Shown piece by piece: positions 34,136 to 46,041 of a DNA stretch of 64,000 bases. A program made the position numbers and the translations under genes. The notes beneath the pieces are model-generated. The model saw nothing but the letters and a program-made list of their open reading frames with translations. It was not told where the DNA came from and did no database searches. Position 1 is the stretch's first letter, and every line of letters starts with the position of its first letter. Origin of the DNA: Selaginella moellendorffii (Eukaryota > Streptophyta > Lycopodiopsida > Selaginellales > Selaginellaceae); assembly GCF_000143415.4 (NCBI RefSeq), contig NW_003314315.1, forward strand, positions 1,115,514-1,179,513, read 5' to 3'.

Positions 34136-37100
34136 ATGGCAAGGGCAGGACGTAAGCGAACCCAGGCAGAGGCGGAATCTCCTCCAGAGCTGGAGCCTCT
34201 GGTCGAACAGGAGGCTATGGATGAGGAATCCTTGCATGAGGAGGACTCCAGTGAGGCAACTTCCAAACAGGAGTCTGGTGGTGAGGTTCGGTCGTCCAAG
34301 GCTCGATTGGACGTTCTAGAAGGACAATTGGCACAGACCAATGCCCTGCTAGAGACTCTCGTACGCAAGCTAAAGCGTGATGAGAAGCGGAAGAAAAAGC
34401 AAAAGACTGCGGATGCTGGCAGCGCAGAAGGTGCGGACCCTTCGGCAGGGACTGAGGCAAAACCAGACAAGGTCGAACAGACCGAAGTGGAATCAGTCCC
34501 TCAGGCAGTTCCCAAGTACAAACCAAAGCCCCCACCGGTCTTCAAGGGAGTGAACGACTATAAGGTGGTGGAGGATTGGTTTTACGATATGGAGGACTAC
34601 TTCCGAGCGTTGCTATTACCGAGCTTAGAGAAGGTCCCATGTGCAAAACCATACTTGGCAGATAATGCCAAGTCTTGGTGGAGAACGACAGAGGCCAACG
34701 ACCACTTGGGAAATGATGAAGGCGAGGATCCGCGCAACTTACGTTCCTCTGAATGCTACTCTGCATCTAAGGGACGAGCTGAGTAGGCTGAAGCAGACCG
34801 AAACCATTCAGGAGTATGTGAATGGGTTCATGGCAAAGAGGATACTTGTCACGGACATGGAGGATATGGATGCGTTCCATGCCTTCATATCAGGTTTGCA
34901 AACTTGGGCTCGCGGCGAAGTAATGCGGTGGAACCCGACCAACTACAAGGAAGCGTTGGATGCGGCCATCAAGGTGCATTTCAACGATAACCTGCGAAAG
35001 GGGAACACGACGGGGTCGGGATCCACATTTAGCAAAGGGGCCAAACCAAGGGGAACGTTTAGCAGAGGGAAATTCAAGAAGAGTTTCTCTAAGAATGAGT
35101 CCTCAGGGTTCCGGAAAGGCAGATCCGGTGGCTAGCGAGCGAGTACGTGGGGGAGTCAAGCGAAAAGAGACAAACCCATGGATAAGAAGGTCAAGTCATA
35201 TAGCAGCGTGGGAAACAACGTATGTTACAACTGCGGTGAAGTGGGACACTTCTCGAGGGAATGTCCCTACCCGAAGAAGGCCAGAGCCAATATGGCCATC
35301 AAGTCGGGTGAAGTCCAAACTAAGGTATGTGATCCAGTCCCTAACTCAAAGTTACTCATCACACGAGCAACTTTGGTAGAGAGTCGTTCGCGACATCTAC
35401 TAGCCCTCCGAGGGAAGCTCGGAGGTAACTTTGCTAAAATCCTTATTGACACGGGTGTTTCGGATAATTTTGTGGCTGCAGACATAGTCCGGCAAGCCAG
35501 ACTAATGGTGCAGCGGCTAGGCGAACCAAGGACTATAGAGTTTGTTCAAGGTAGCCAAAGCACCGATGAGGTACTTCGACAAGCGAGAGTCGAAGTGGGG
35601 ACTTGGAAGGTGGACATGGATTTCACCGTGTTGGACATGGCGGGATTTGACGTGATCTTCGAAATGGACTGGTTCAATCGATTCGTGGTAGCCCTGCATG
35701 GACAAGGTAGAAACCTTGTGGTACTGGCGAATGCCCAAGGAAGAAGATCTAGGGTGGAGGCCTAAGATCTAAAGGTAGGGCAAAGCAAAGCCAAAGAATC
35801 TTGCTTAAACCTGGTGTCCACGAGAGGACAACTCGCTAAAGGAACTAAGGCGGCCTTTTTGTGCTTACTCTCGGTGAAGAGTGACAAAAAGACAGGAATG
35901 GAAGAAGTACCTTTAGTGATCCAGCGGGTGTTGGACCAATTCCAGGATACCATGCCGGAGGAGCTACCGGCGGGGCTACCCCCAGCACGACCGATAGAAC
36001 ATAAGATTGAGCTGGTCGAGTGTGCTGAGGCGGTGGTTCGTCCCCCTTATCGTTTGAACGAAAAAGAACTCAAGGAGCTCAAGTGCCAACTAGAGGAGTT
36101 GGTGGACAAAGGGTATGTTAGGTTGAGCAAGTCGCCGTATAGGGCACCGGTGTTATTTGTGAAAAAGAAAGATGGATCTATGCGCATGTGCATAGACTAC
36201 CGGTTGCTCAACAAGTATACAAAGAAGAACAAGTACCCTTTGCCAAGGATTGAGGACCTGTTCGATAGGTTGGGAAAGGCAAAATACTTCTCGAGGATTG
36301 ACCTAAGGTCAGGATACTACCAGATCAGGGTAGCCGAGGAAGATGTCGAGAAGACAACCTGTCGAACGAGGTATGGGAGCTTTGAGTTTCTGGTGATGCG
36401 CTTCGGGCTGTGTAACGCGCCGGCAACGTTTTTGGCGCTAATGAACCACATCTTTGTACCCTATCTGGATCACTTCGTGGTCGTCTATATCGACGACATC
36501 CTGATCTATAGCGAGACGCTAGAGGAGCATGCCGAACACTTGGCGAAGGTGTTTGAGAAACTAAGGGAACACAAACTGTATGCTAAAGAGAGCAAATGTG
36601 ACTTTGCTCAACAAGAGGTAAAGTTTCTCGGGCATGTGGTGGGCCAGGATGGGCTCAAGGTGGACCCGGAGAAGGTCCAAGCGATCCAGGAATGGGAGCG
36701 ACCATCGAATGTACACGAGTTGAGGGCATTCCTGGGGCTATGCAACTACTATCGAAAGTTTATCAGACACTATTTGAGAGTAGCCCTGCCCTTAACGGAC
36801 CAAACAGGAAAAGGGAAGATGGTGTGGACAGCGGAATGCGAGGCGGCATTCGTCCACCTCAAAGGGAAGTTGAGGAAGGCTCCCGTATTGGCATTACCAG
36901 ACTTTGGTAAGGACTTTGAGGTAGAAACGGATGCTTCGGACTTTGCGTTGGGCGCAGTTTTGAAGCAAGACAACCATCCGGTAGCGTTCTTCTCGAAGAA
37001 GTTGGACAAGGCTTAACGGAAGTGGCCTGCCCACGAGAAGGAATTGTTTGCGGTGGTCAAGGTGCTCAAGGAGTGGCGACACTACCTTGGGAGACACTTC

Positions 37101-39471
37101 AAGGTTTACACGGACAATGTGGCAACAAAACACTTCTTGTCACAGCCCGACCTGAGAGGGAAACAAAGTCGGTGGGCCAATGCCTTGGCCGAGTTTGATT
37201 GCAAGATTCTGTACAAGCCTGGGAAGAGCAACATCATGGCGGATTGTAAGCTCCTGAATTTGGACTTCCCGGGAGGTCACCCAGCCCAGTACTATTCAAA
37301 CCCAAAGACGCTTAACCCCAAATATCCCAAGACCCTTAACCAATTGGAAAAGGGGGTGCACTCTTGTTCATGGGCCCTTTCCCTCTATATTTGAACCCCT
37401 ATGGATCGTCTCTCGAGTTGTTCCCTTTGGTTGCTTACAATCCACCACGCTTCCCTACAAGTTCACGCCCTCGTGAACGGAAGCTGAGAGCCGCAGCTCT
37501 CCTGAGAGCCCCGCTCTCTTGACACCCTACCCCTCGGGTCGAGCCCAGCGAGAGCAAACTGGACCAGCCAGATGTCAATCAACATGTGGTGCGATTCCCT
37601 TAGCCAACCAACAGAGTCGGACCCGAGACCGCTCCGATACCAAATGTAAGCTCCTGAATTTGGACTTCCCGGGAGGTCACCCAGCCCAGTACTATTCAAA
37701 CCCAAAGACGCTTAACCCCAAATATCCCAAGACCCTTAACCAATTGGAAAAGGGGGTGCACTCTTGTTCATGGGCCCTTTCCCTCTATATTTGAACCCCT
37801 ATGGATCGTCTCTCGAGTTGTTCCCTTTGGTTGCTTACACGGATGCGCTAAGTCGAAAAGCGAGCTTGAGGTTGGCAATATCCAGCGCAACAGCAACCTT
37901 CTGGGACGATGTGCGGACAGCATATGAGAACGATGGTCTAGCACAAGAAGTGTTGCTGAGGAATCTAGAGGCGCGGGAAGCTCACCAGAGAGGTGAGCTG
38001 CCAACGGAAGAGAAAACGAGCTATGCGGAACGCAACGGACTCATCTATTACAAGCAAACGAGGGTGTATGTTCCAGAAGGGGAACTAAGGAAGGTGGCCT
38101 TAGAAGAGTGTCATGACGGACCTCTTGCGGGACACGGTGGAGTGCCCAAGACAATAGGCTTACTCAAGAGGAAGTACCATTGGCCAGATATAGCTAAGGA
38201 CGTCCAAGACTATGTAAAGACATGTCCAACATGTCAGCAGGTAAAAGCCATGACTAAGGCTAGTGGGGGCTTGTTGCAAAGCATCCCAATTCCAGATCGT
38301 CCGTGGAAATGTCTTACGATGGATTTCATCACGGGACTCCCCCCAAGCGAGGGGTTTGATGCGATATTCGTGGTGGTGGACCGATTTTCGAAAATGGCAC
38401 ATTTCATACCCACCACAACGGAGGTGGATGCGGAAGGTGTGGCGAAGCTATTCTTCGAACAAGTGGTTCGAGTGCAGGGAAGACCGGAAGAGATCATCTC
38501 AGATCGAGATAAGATCGTCACCAGTAGGTTCTGGAGGACTCTCCTAGAACAGTATCGCACCAAGTTGAAATTCAGCACAGCCTATCACCCACAGACATGT
38601 ATGGGGTATTAAGTCAAGTTGTGGGCACTAACACTTCTTGACAGACGGACAAACGGAAAGGGTGAATAGGCAGCTGGAGGATTATTTGTGATGCTATGTC
38701 TCGGGAGACCAGACCGATTGGGTAAGTCATTTGGGACTTGTGGAAATGTGTTACAACAACTCACCACATTTGAGTATCGGGGTGAGTCCATGAGAAGTCA
38801 TCAATGGGCAAGCTATTGAAGGTCCTGTGGAACCCGGCGTGGCCGAGTATCATGGAGAGTTGCCCGAAGTGGAGGCACTCACAGCGGAAAGACTCAGCAT
38901 TTGGAATCTAGTGAGGGATTCCTTGGAACGGGCTCAACAAAGGCAAACCAAATACGTGAACCAGAAGCGTCGGGATGTAAAGTTCCAAGCTAGGGAGAAG
39001 GACTACCAAGTGGGATCAGCCGAAAGTTGACCCAAAGGTAAAGATGCATGTATTCCTATAAATGAATTGATCTTGAGTTCCTTAAGCAGGTTCGCGGGGC
39101 CTTACGAGATTGAGGCACGAATCGGTAAAGTGGCTTACCGACTCCGACTTCCTCGAAAGATGGGGAAGATGCACCCAGTGTTCCACGTGAACTTACTCAA
39201 GCCGTACTTTGAGGATCCGCTTCGCAAGGACCAAGTGAGACCTTTACCTGAGGTTATCCAAGGGGAAGAGGAATACAAAGTCGAGGCCATCCTCAATGCA
39301 CGCAAGAGCAAGCGACAAGGACGCGAGGTGAGAGAGTTCTATGTGAAGTGGAAAGGATTTCCACACTGCGAAGCAACATGGGAACCGGAGGAGAACCTAG
39401 CGAACGCGCGAGATCTAGTGGAGGAATTTCTGCAAGGCAGAACTCTATGTACTTATGCAAAGTTCAATTAA
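34136..39471 (+). pseudogene. gag-pol of the chromovirus, broken
   Basis: Gag from 34136, with a frame change near 34710 and an amber codon at 35133-35135. A CCHC zinc knuckle (CYNCGEVGHFSREC) is near 35224 and the retropepsin (LIDTGVSDNF) near 35445. Ochre codons lie at 35763-35765 and 37014-37016. RT spans about 36020-36760 with YIDD near 36490; RNase H follows to 37244, where the TRIM splits it. Integrase resumes at 37845 with an HHCC zinc motif and the D,D part of its catalytic core, then a 46-bp interruption at 38598-38643, opal codons at 38689-38691 and 38791-38793, and a frame change near 39000. A chromodomain (EFYVKWKGFPHCEATWEP) closes the protein at about 39280-39440. It cannot make a functional polyprotein. 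Confidence 0.9.
37245..37839 (-). mobile_element. TRIM (miniature LTR retrotransposon) nested in pol
   Basis: 595 bp: two 195-bp LTRs, 37245-37439 and 37645-37839, which I read as identical, around a 205-bp non-coding core. Target duplication CGGAT at 37240-37244 and 37840-37844; removing the insertion with one copy rejoins the conserved MAD/ALSRK junction of RNase H to integrase. A primer-binding site (TTTGGTATCGGAGC on the minus strand, plus positions 37631-37644) abuts the right LTR, so the element lies on minus. It encodes nothing and must be mobilised in trans. LTR ends (TGTAAG...CTTACA) and primer site resemble the outer element. Confidence 0.93.
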
Positions 39472-39874
39472 AAATATCAATTTGCAAAGTTGAGCAAGTG
39501 GCATATGTTGGGACCCAAAGGCGCGCTGAAGGTAAGCTAATTAGCATGAATTGGATAGGTCGACCAGGTGTAGGGCACTACGCATGACTCCCCACGGGGA
39601 TGTCGAATCCATAGACGTATTTTACGGAGGTTGGGTTCGAGTCCCAACCCCCTAGTAAAGCAAGGCTGGGTTCAAGTCCCGACCCCATACTAGGGCGTGA
39701 TGAGGTGAGGGGTATAGGGACACCTATATTCCGTTGTCATGGGCTCTTGGCCGGGGAGGCTAACTTAGGCATACCGCTAAGTGGGGGGATGCCCCCGGAG
39801 CCATGGTCAACAAGTCGTAGGATAAAACGAGACATTCGATGTGGGCATCGAACTTCTTCTATGGGTGGTGGAGT

Positions 39875-41037
39875 TGTGAGGAACCAACTCGCCGAGGTGT
39901 CCTAGGCTAAAGGAACCCCAAAAGCATGACCAAAATGACAAAGAGTTCATCGGATGGGACCAAGTCGAAGATCAAGTCCAAGACCAACTCTAGGACTGAG
40001 TTCAAGATAGAGTCCAGAATCGAGTCCGAGACCGACTTGGGGACCGAGTTCGAGTCCGAGTTCGAGACCGAGTTCAAGACGGAGTCCGAGATCCAAAATC
40101 GGGTCCGAGACCGAGTCCGAGTCGAGTCCGAGGTTGGGTCCGAGATTGGGTCCGAGATCGAGTCCGAGATCAAGTCCGAGACCGAATCCGAAGTCGGATC
40201 TGAAATCGGGTCCGAGATCGAGCCAGAGACTAAGTCCAAATACTAATACAGGTCAAGGGGTGAAAGCCCAAAGCGTGCGTCTCCCACGGGGGGGGGGGGG
40301 GCTGTAGGGGGTTCCAAAAGTATAGTAGGGATAGTGAGGTCCAGGAACCAATCTTGAAGGAACTCTCCAGTGGTGCTTCCAAACTGACTTGAGGTTGAGA
40401 CTGGGGCCGAGGGGCCTTGGGTGGGAGTGAGCATGGGCTTGAGTGGTGCTGTAAGGGCCACCCAGGGAAGTGCTCAAGAGCAGCTCCCACTCCCGAAAGG
40501 GAAACCGACTACGGTGCTCCCGGCTCATGTGGAGTGGTGCCCCACTTGAGTACCTTGTGGCTCATTGGTCCTCGCCCTTCCTAGGGGCTTCGGCCTTCCC
40601 TTCGGGATGGAAGAGGGGGGGGTAGAGGTACCCACACCGGGCCGTTAGGCCACGGTGTTTCGCCCCGACGTCCCGAAGCAAGTGCTGCACCCAAGACTTG
40701 GGATTTAGAGGGTCCCATGATCAAGTCTTGTGGTACCAAGGGGTGTTAGGAATCTAGAGGCTTGGTGTGCTTGGCTGCTTGTGCCTGTTGGGAGTGTAGC
40801 TGAACCTTAAGTCCAGTCTAACCCGAGGAGGGGGATTGGGAGAGATTTGGGAATCCGTAGATGGATGGCTAACACTCCGTTGCTTGTGCAGTGAGTAGCT
40901 AAAACCAAGTAGGACCAAGTAGGAGCTGGTACCATAGGCGGGAACCTTGGCGAGTGAACTTAGCACAAGCCAAGGCAGAGTTGGTCGGATAGACGAGGTA
41001 AGCTGGCAAAATGGAAAGGAAAAATTTGTTGCTTACA
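39875..41037 (+). repeat. 3' LTR of the chromovirus
   Basis: 1163 bp, partner of 32902-34076. Same hexamer array, slightly shorter, and a shorter poly-G tract at about 40288-40300. Confidence 0.9.
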
Positions 41038-41279
41038 GATTTGTTCTCTAAGGGCAACCTTTTACCCTTTATGACCACTTGTCCACGTGATGAGAATACC
41101 AACTAATCCTCTAAGTACACCCTCAACTCCTTGGGTTGTTTTAGCATTTATTAAAGGTAACATTGGCTACCACTTCAAGGACTCGTGTCCTCATCCATAC
41201 TTGACCTCTCACGGTCATCCATTCTGGGCTCACCTTCATGAGCACCTGCCTCAACTATGTGAAGATAATTTTGTGACTC

Positions 41280-41708
41280 TGAAGCTCGAAAGGAAAACCC
41301 CAAGCCCCAACACTACTAGTCTAGAACCCAAGGATCTTTCCACTTGGAAAGTAGCACACACTGCTTTGCCAAAAGGTAGGATGGTTTGCATTGAATGGAT
41401 GTGAGTATATAAACACAAGGAAGGGTTGCGACCCTTGAGTTGAGGATCAGTGATGTGTCCAAAGGAGGCATCCCTTGGAACCTTGTGTCAACAAAGTAAG
41501 GGATGTGACTTATGGATCACTGAGGTGGCGGAGACTCAGTGACCCTTGGTGGAGATTGATGAAGTGTCGAAGGGGTGCCACCTAAGGATGGTCTAAACCC
41601 AAGGTTTAGCCCTAACCCAAGGATTAGTACTAACCTTAAGCCCAAACTCACCACTTAGGCTCAACCTTAGCCCAAGCTAAGTATTTAGGCCATTTTTGGG
41701 GTGCGACA
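41280..41708 (-). repeat. 3' LTR of the young Ty3 element
   Basis: 429 bp, TG...CA ends. Contains a TATA-like stretch (gagtatataaac on plus, about 41402-41413, nearly palindromic) and short tandem 'aacccaaggt/aaccttaagccc' motifs near its right end. Confidence 0.92.
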
Positions 41709-44700
41709 TCACCCCCCCTCCAATAGTGCTACGTCCTGGAGCACTCTCCTCCTCACTCCCTTGAGATGGATAAAATGTCTCCGGCGGGTAGTACTTCCGT
41801 AGGCGAGACCCGTTCACGCGAGTAGAAAGAGAAGTCCCTTCCATATCCTTGAGTTGCACCGAGCCGTTTGGAAACACAGCTTCCACTCGATATGGTCCAA
41901 TCCAGCGAACTCGAAGTTTGCCAGGTCGCTTCCAATACTTACTCTCGTAGAGAAGTACTAGGTCACCCTCGTTGAAGAGCTTGAGACGAAGGAATCGGTC
42001 ATACCATGCCTTCCTTCTTTTCTGGATAGCTTCCCGAGTTTGGAAAGCAAGTTGACGTCGCTCGTCCAACTTATCAAGCTGCTCCAACCTAGCTTGAAGA
42101 GCTCCATCCCAATCCATTGCGTGTTCCACCGCCATCCGCATGGAAGGAATCTCAAGCTCCAATGGCAACACCGCTTCTTGTCCGTAGACCAATTGAAAAG
42201 GTGAAGCATGAGTAGTTACCTTATAGGCAACACGATAAGCCCAAAGAGCGTCGAGCAACCGCTTATCCCAATCGGTTCGGTTGGCATTGGTGATCTTGGC
42301 CATGATCTCACACAGAGTCTTGTTGGTTCTCTCCACCTGCCCGTTGGCTCGAGGATGATAAGGGGTAGATTTCCGGTGGGAAATAGCATACTTCCTCACC
42401 AACTCTTCGATCACCTCATTGAGGAAATGTGTACCCCGATCACTAACCAGCTCCAATGGGCACCCGAACCGTGTGATAATGTTCTCGTATAGGAACTCAG
42501 CCACTCGAGCTCCTGTGTCCTCCTTCAAGGCTTTTGCTTCAGCCCACTTGGTCACGTAATCGGTGCACACCAAGATGTAGCGGCAATAAGTATGCCGAGT
42601 TGTGGGGAGTGGCCCCATAAAATCGATTCCCCACTTCTCAAATGGAAGAACTGGAATAATGGGTGTCAACGGCATCAAGTCCCTCCGGGTAGGTCTTCCA
42701 CTTCTCTGGCATGGATCACAACTTCGCACGTACCTTGCGGTATCTCGGTATATAGTAGGCCACCAATAGCCTGCTTGAAGCACTAACCTTGCTGTAGCTG
42801 CTGCCCCAAAATGCCCAGCATATGGACTATCGTGGCATGAAGCCACAATGGTTTCCACTTCATGTGGAAGAATGCACCGTCGTAAAACGTTATCACGTCC
42901 CACCTTATATAGTTGTCCAGCTATAAGTGTATACGCTCTTGCTTGAAGAACAAGCCTTTTCCTTTCCGGGCCTCTCAAGTTGTCTGGAAAATCTCCCGAA
43001 GAAAGGTAAGTAGCAATGCCAAAGTACCAGTCTGGTATGGCTTCCACTGCAAAGGCCGCAACTCCGAAGAGAGCAGCATCTCCCAGGTCGTCAGGAATAT
43101 CTTCCATAGAGGGTTGGGCTCGAACTCTGGAGAGATGGTCAGCCATCACGTGAGCCTTTCCTGGTCGTAACACCACTTCGAAATCGAACTCTTGAAGGAG
43201 AAGTAACCATCTCGAAATCCTCCCAGTTCGGCAAGGCTTAAGTATCAAATACTTAAGTGCTTGATGATCAACGTAGAAGATGAACTTCTGGCCAAGTAGA
43301 TAATGGCGGAACTTCTGTACCGCAAAGACCATGCCCAGTCCTTCACGGTCTGTCGCAGAATAATTCCTCTCAGCCAACGAGAGTTGACGAGAAGTATAGA
43401 AAACCGGGTGATCCATTCCACCTTCCGGTTGGCATAAAACCGCACCAATAGCATAGGCCGAAGCATCCACGTGAACATGGAATGGTTTATCCCAGTTAGG
43501 AGGAACCAATATCGGAGCTTTCACCAAACACTCCTTCAACTCCTCAAAAGCTTGTTGGCACTTCGAACTCCATCGGAATTCCACTCCCTTCTTCAACAAG
43601 TTGGTCAAAGGCAATGCCTTCTTGGAGAATTTGTTGATGAACCTCCGGTGATATCCGACATGTCCAAGGAAGGCTTGAATGTCCTTCATGTTCACGGGTG
43701 CCTCCAACTCTTGAATCACTCGAATCTTAGCCGGGTCAATGCTCAAACCTCGAGAAGATACTACTCGGCCGAGCAAAATACCATGAGTAACTCCGAAGGT
43801 ACATTTAAGTGGATTTAGGGAGATGCCATACTTGCGACATTGCTCAAAACAAAGTCTAAGCTTATTCAAATGAGTGGATACATCACTGAACACGCTAAAG
43901 TCATCGAGAAAAATCTCGAGAAAGTCGTGGAGCATTTGCCGAAATGCTGCTGTCATCACTCTTTGAAATGTCGCCGGGGCATTGCACAGCCCAAAAGGCA
44001 TCACCCTGTAAATAAAACAACCCCACTCAGTGATGAAAGTGGTTTTCTCCTGGTCACCCGGAAAGATGGTAACCTGGTTGTATCCACTGAACCCGTCGAG
44101 GAAAGAATAAAGGTCATGGCCTGCTACAGTGTCCAGCACATTATCAGTAAAAGGAAGTGGAAAAGCATCCTTCACTGTCGCCTCGTTGAGCTTGCGGTAG
44201 TCCACACACACTCGGAGCTTCCCGTTCTTCTTTGGCACCACCACAATGGGAGAGACCCACTCGCTCCCCTCCACCTCCTCAATGAAGCCGGCAGCTTGAA
44301 GTTTGTCGATGTCCTCCTTCACTACCTTTGCATAGCGCGGGTTGAGGCGGTAGGCTCGCTGGCGACGAGGAATAGCACCGTCAACCAGGCGAATTCGATG
44401 TTGAGCGATTTCGGAATCCACGCCTTTCAGCTCGTCGTAGCTCCACGCAAGGATGTCGCGGAACTCGAGGAAGAGCTGATGGAAGAGTTCTCTGGCATCT
44501 GGTGAAAGCTGAGCTCCCACCTGCAGTTCCCTCCTCTCAGAATTTCCATTGAACTCAACGAGAAGGGGAACACAGAGTGGGGAAGTGAGGAAATCAGGTT
44601 CAGAAGGAGAGGAGTTCACCTCTATCCCAGCTGGAACCTCTCTGATCTTCAACTCGGCTTCACGACTGTGGAAAAAACGAGCTGGAAAGTTGTCGAGTTC

Positions 44701-46011
44701 AGGGTCGTACTCCACCGACTGGAGTCTTGAAACCTCCACAGCGTTGCACTCCACAACGAGAGGCACATCCTCCACCAGGTCCTCAACTTTCTGGAGCAAC
44801 TCCTGACCGAGAAACAGATGTTCCTCGGCTTCCTCCAGCTTGTCCAGTTGCAGCACCAGGAACCGGGTGGTGACCAGAAACTCTCCCACGATCAGAGCAA
44901 CTGTAGGGATGAATCCACGAACCTGGTGGTAAACTCCAGGAAGTATCTCCAACATCAGGCCTGGAAAGCCGAACTCCTGCACATCATACTCCTCGGCCAC
45001 CGCAGCAGTCATGAAGCAGGTCTGCACCTCATGTAAAACCTGAGCTCGGAGGGTCCCCACATCCACCAAGCGAACGTCCACCACTTGAGCCGAAGGCAAT
45101 GTGATCACTTGGAGCATGTAGCAAGGGGGATCAAGCTCTCCTCTTCGAAAAAGGTACAGCCTACCCCGCTGTCCGAATTCATCTGTTGTGACCACAGTCT
45201 CATGCAAGTAGTTCATCTCAGCATTAGTAGTCCTCAGCCAATCTGATCCAAGGACAACAGCAATGTCTCCTGGTCGCTTAATCACCAACAGGTTCACGAT
45301 GAAGCGTTGGTTGCCGAGGAAGAGAAAAACATCCTCCACCTTGCCGTAAATGGGAAAAACGTCCCCATCAGCACATACGGCCACTTGGTCCTGCTCAGTG
45401 ATGGTGATCCGCAGCCGAGCTGCTACAGCAAAGTCAATGGTGATGAAGCTCTGCAGCGCTCCAGGATCCACCAACGTCAAACAATCGAGGCCCTTCACGT
45501 ACCCCATGGTAAACAGTGAAGCATCCAGCGCAGGATCTCCCCGAACGTTAGGAGGAAAAGGAAGTATCTCCGCTTGGATCATAAGGAAAGGAACCTGGGA
45601 AGAAGCTCCCAGCCGCTGAAGAAGATCTTGACTGCTCACCGTTGAGTGGTGATCGGATATGACCAGCTGCAGCTCTTCATCAGCTCCATTCTCAGAAACG
45701 TTCTCCTCAGCCACGAGCTGCTGGAGCTCCACACCGGGCATCTCCTCTTCCGACACCTCCTCTTGAAACACATCCTCCTCAGTGGATTCAGATGTAGTAT
45801 CGGAGTCTCCATCTTCTGGTTCCACAGCTACTGGTTTTTCCCGCTTATATCCCGGCCTGACATGCACTTGGATTGGAATTCGGAAGTTCCCATCCCCGAT
45901 GGTCAGCACCCCCGTTCCCCAGTTATGCTCAGCTGATGCTTGAAGCAGCCAGGGCCGGCCCAGCAACAACGGGTAGTTGAGACCTGCTCCCTCCTTCATT
46001 TTGAGGACCAC
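41677..46011 (-). CDS. pol-like polyprotein of the young Ty3 element (second retropepsin, RT, RNase H, integrase)
   Basis: 1444 codons from the first ATG after the amber codon, fully open and ending inside the 3' LTR. The first 25 residues finish the retropepsin begun in the upstream frame (LLLGRPWL). An acidic linker follows, then a second retropepsin-like domain (LVDPGALQSF near residue 181; VVLGSDWL later), RT with VDYRKLN and FLDD, RNase H (HVDASAYAIGAVL), the integrase HHCC zinc motif and a D,D-35-E core (GIDFMGPLP, SDRGTHF, ANGQVERTNKTL), and a basic C-terminal part without chromodomain. Translation probably depends on the upstream frame rather than on this ATG. Confidence 0.9.
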   Translation of the reverse strand: MVLKMKEGAGLNYPLLLGRPWLLQASAEHNWGTGVLTIGDGNFRIPIQVHVRPGYKREKPVAVEPEDGDSDTTSESTEEDVFQEEVSEEEMPGVELQQLVAEENVSENGADEELQLVISDHHSTVSSQDLLQRLGASSQVPFLMIQAEILPFPPNVRGDPALDASLFTMGYVKGLDCLTLVDPGALQSFITIDFAVAARLRITITEQDQVAVCADGDVFPIYGKVEDVFLFLGNQRFIVNLLVIKRPGDIAVVLGSDWLRTTNAEMNYLHETVVTTDEFGQRGRLYLFRRGELDPPCYMLQVITLPSAQVVDVRLVDVGTLRAQVLHEVQTCFMTAAVAEEYDVQEFGFPGLMLEILPGVYHQVRGFIPTVALIVGEFLVTTRFLVLQLDKLEEAEEHLFLGQELLQKVEDLVEDVPLVVECNAVEVSRLQSVEYDPELDNFPARFFHSREAELKIREVPAGIEVNSSPSEPDFLTSPLCVPLLVEFNGNSERRELQVGAQLSPDARELFHQLFLEFRDILAWSYDELKGVDSEIAQHRIRLVDGAIPRRQRAYRLNPRYAKVVKEDIDKLQAAGFIEEVEGSEWVSPIVVVPKKNGKLRVCVDYRKLNEATVKDAFPLPFTDNVLDTVAGHDLYSFLDGFSGYNQVTIFPGDQEKTTFITEWGCFIYRVMPFGLCNAPATFQRVMTAAFRQMLHDFLEIFLDDFSVFSDVSTHLNKLRLCFEQCRKYGISLNPLKCTFGVTHGILLGRVVSSRGLSIDPAKIRVIQELEAPVNMKDIQAFLGHVGYHRRFINKFSKKALPLTNLLKKGVEFRWSSKCQQAFEELKECLVKAPILVPPNWDKPFHVHVDASAYAIGAVLCQPEGGMDHPVFYTSRQLSLAERNYSATDREGLGMVFAVQKFRHYLLGQKFIFYVDHQALKYLILKPCRTGRISRWLLLLQEFDFEVVLRPGKAHVMADHLSRVRAQPSMEDIPDDLGDAALFGVAAFAVEAIPDWYFGIATYLSSGDFPDNLRGPERKRLVLQARAYTLIAGQLYKVGRDNVLRRCILPHEVETIVASCHDSPYAGHFGAAATARLVLQAGYWWPTIYRDTARYVRSCDPCQRSGRPTRRDLMPLTPIIPVLPFEKWGIDFMGPLPTTRHTYCRYILVCTDYVTKWAEAKALKEDTGARVAEFLYENIITRFGCPLELVSDRGTHFLNEVIEELVRKYAISHRKSTPYHPRANGQVERTNKTLCEIMAKITNANRTDWDKRLLDALWAYRVAYKVTTHASPFQLVYGQEAVLPLELEIPSMRMAVEHAMDWDGALQARLEQLDKLDERRQLAFQTREAIQKRRKAWYDRFLRLKLFNEGDLVLLYESKYWKRPGKLRVRWIGPYRVEAVFPNGSVQLKDMEGTSLSTRVNGSRLRKYYPPETFYPSQGSEEESAPGRSTIGGGVMSHPKNGLNT

Positions 46012-46041
46012 GAAATCAATGAAGAAGTTTACTCCTGCGAT

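Larger units (their letters stand above)
32902..41037 (+). mobile_element. Decayed Ty3-type chromovirus LTR retrotransposon
   Basis: LTRs 32902-34076 and 39875-41037 (TGTGAG...TTACA) with the exact target duplication GATTT at 32897-32901 and 41038-41042. The primer-binding site TTTGGTATCGGAGC starts at 34078, just after the 5' LTR. A purine-rich tract ATGGGTGGTGGAGT precedes the 3' LTR. Between them lie gag, protease, RT, RNase H, integrase and a chromodomain, with stops and shifts. The LTRs differ at several positions, for instance the poly-G tract is 26 nt in one and about 13 in the other, so the insertion is not recent. It is itself interrupted by a TRIM. Confidence 0.93.
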
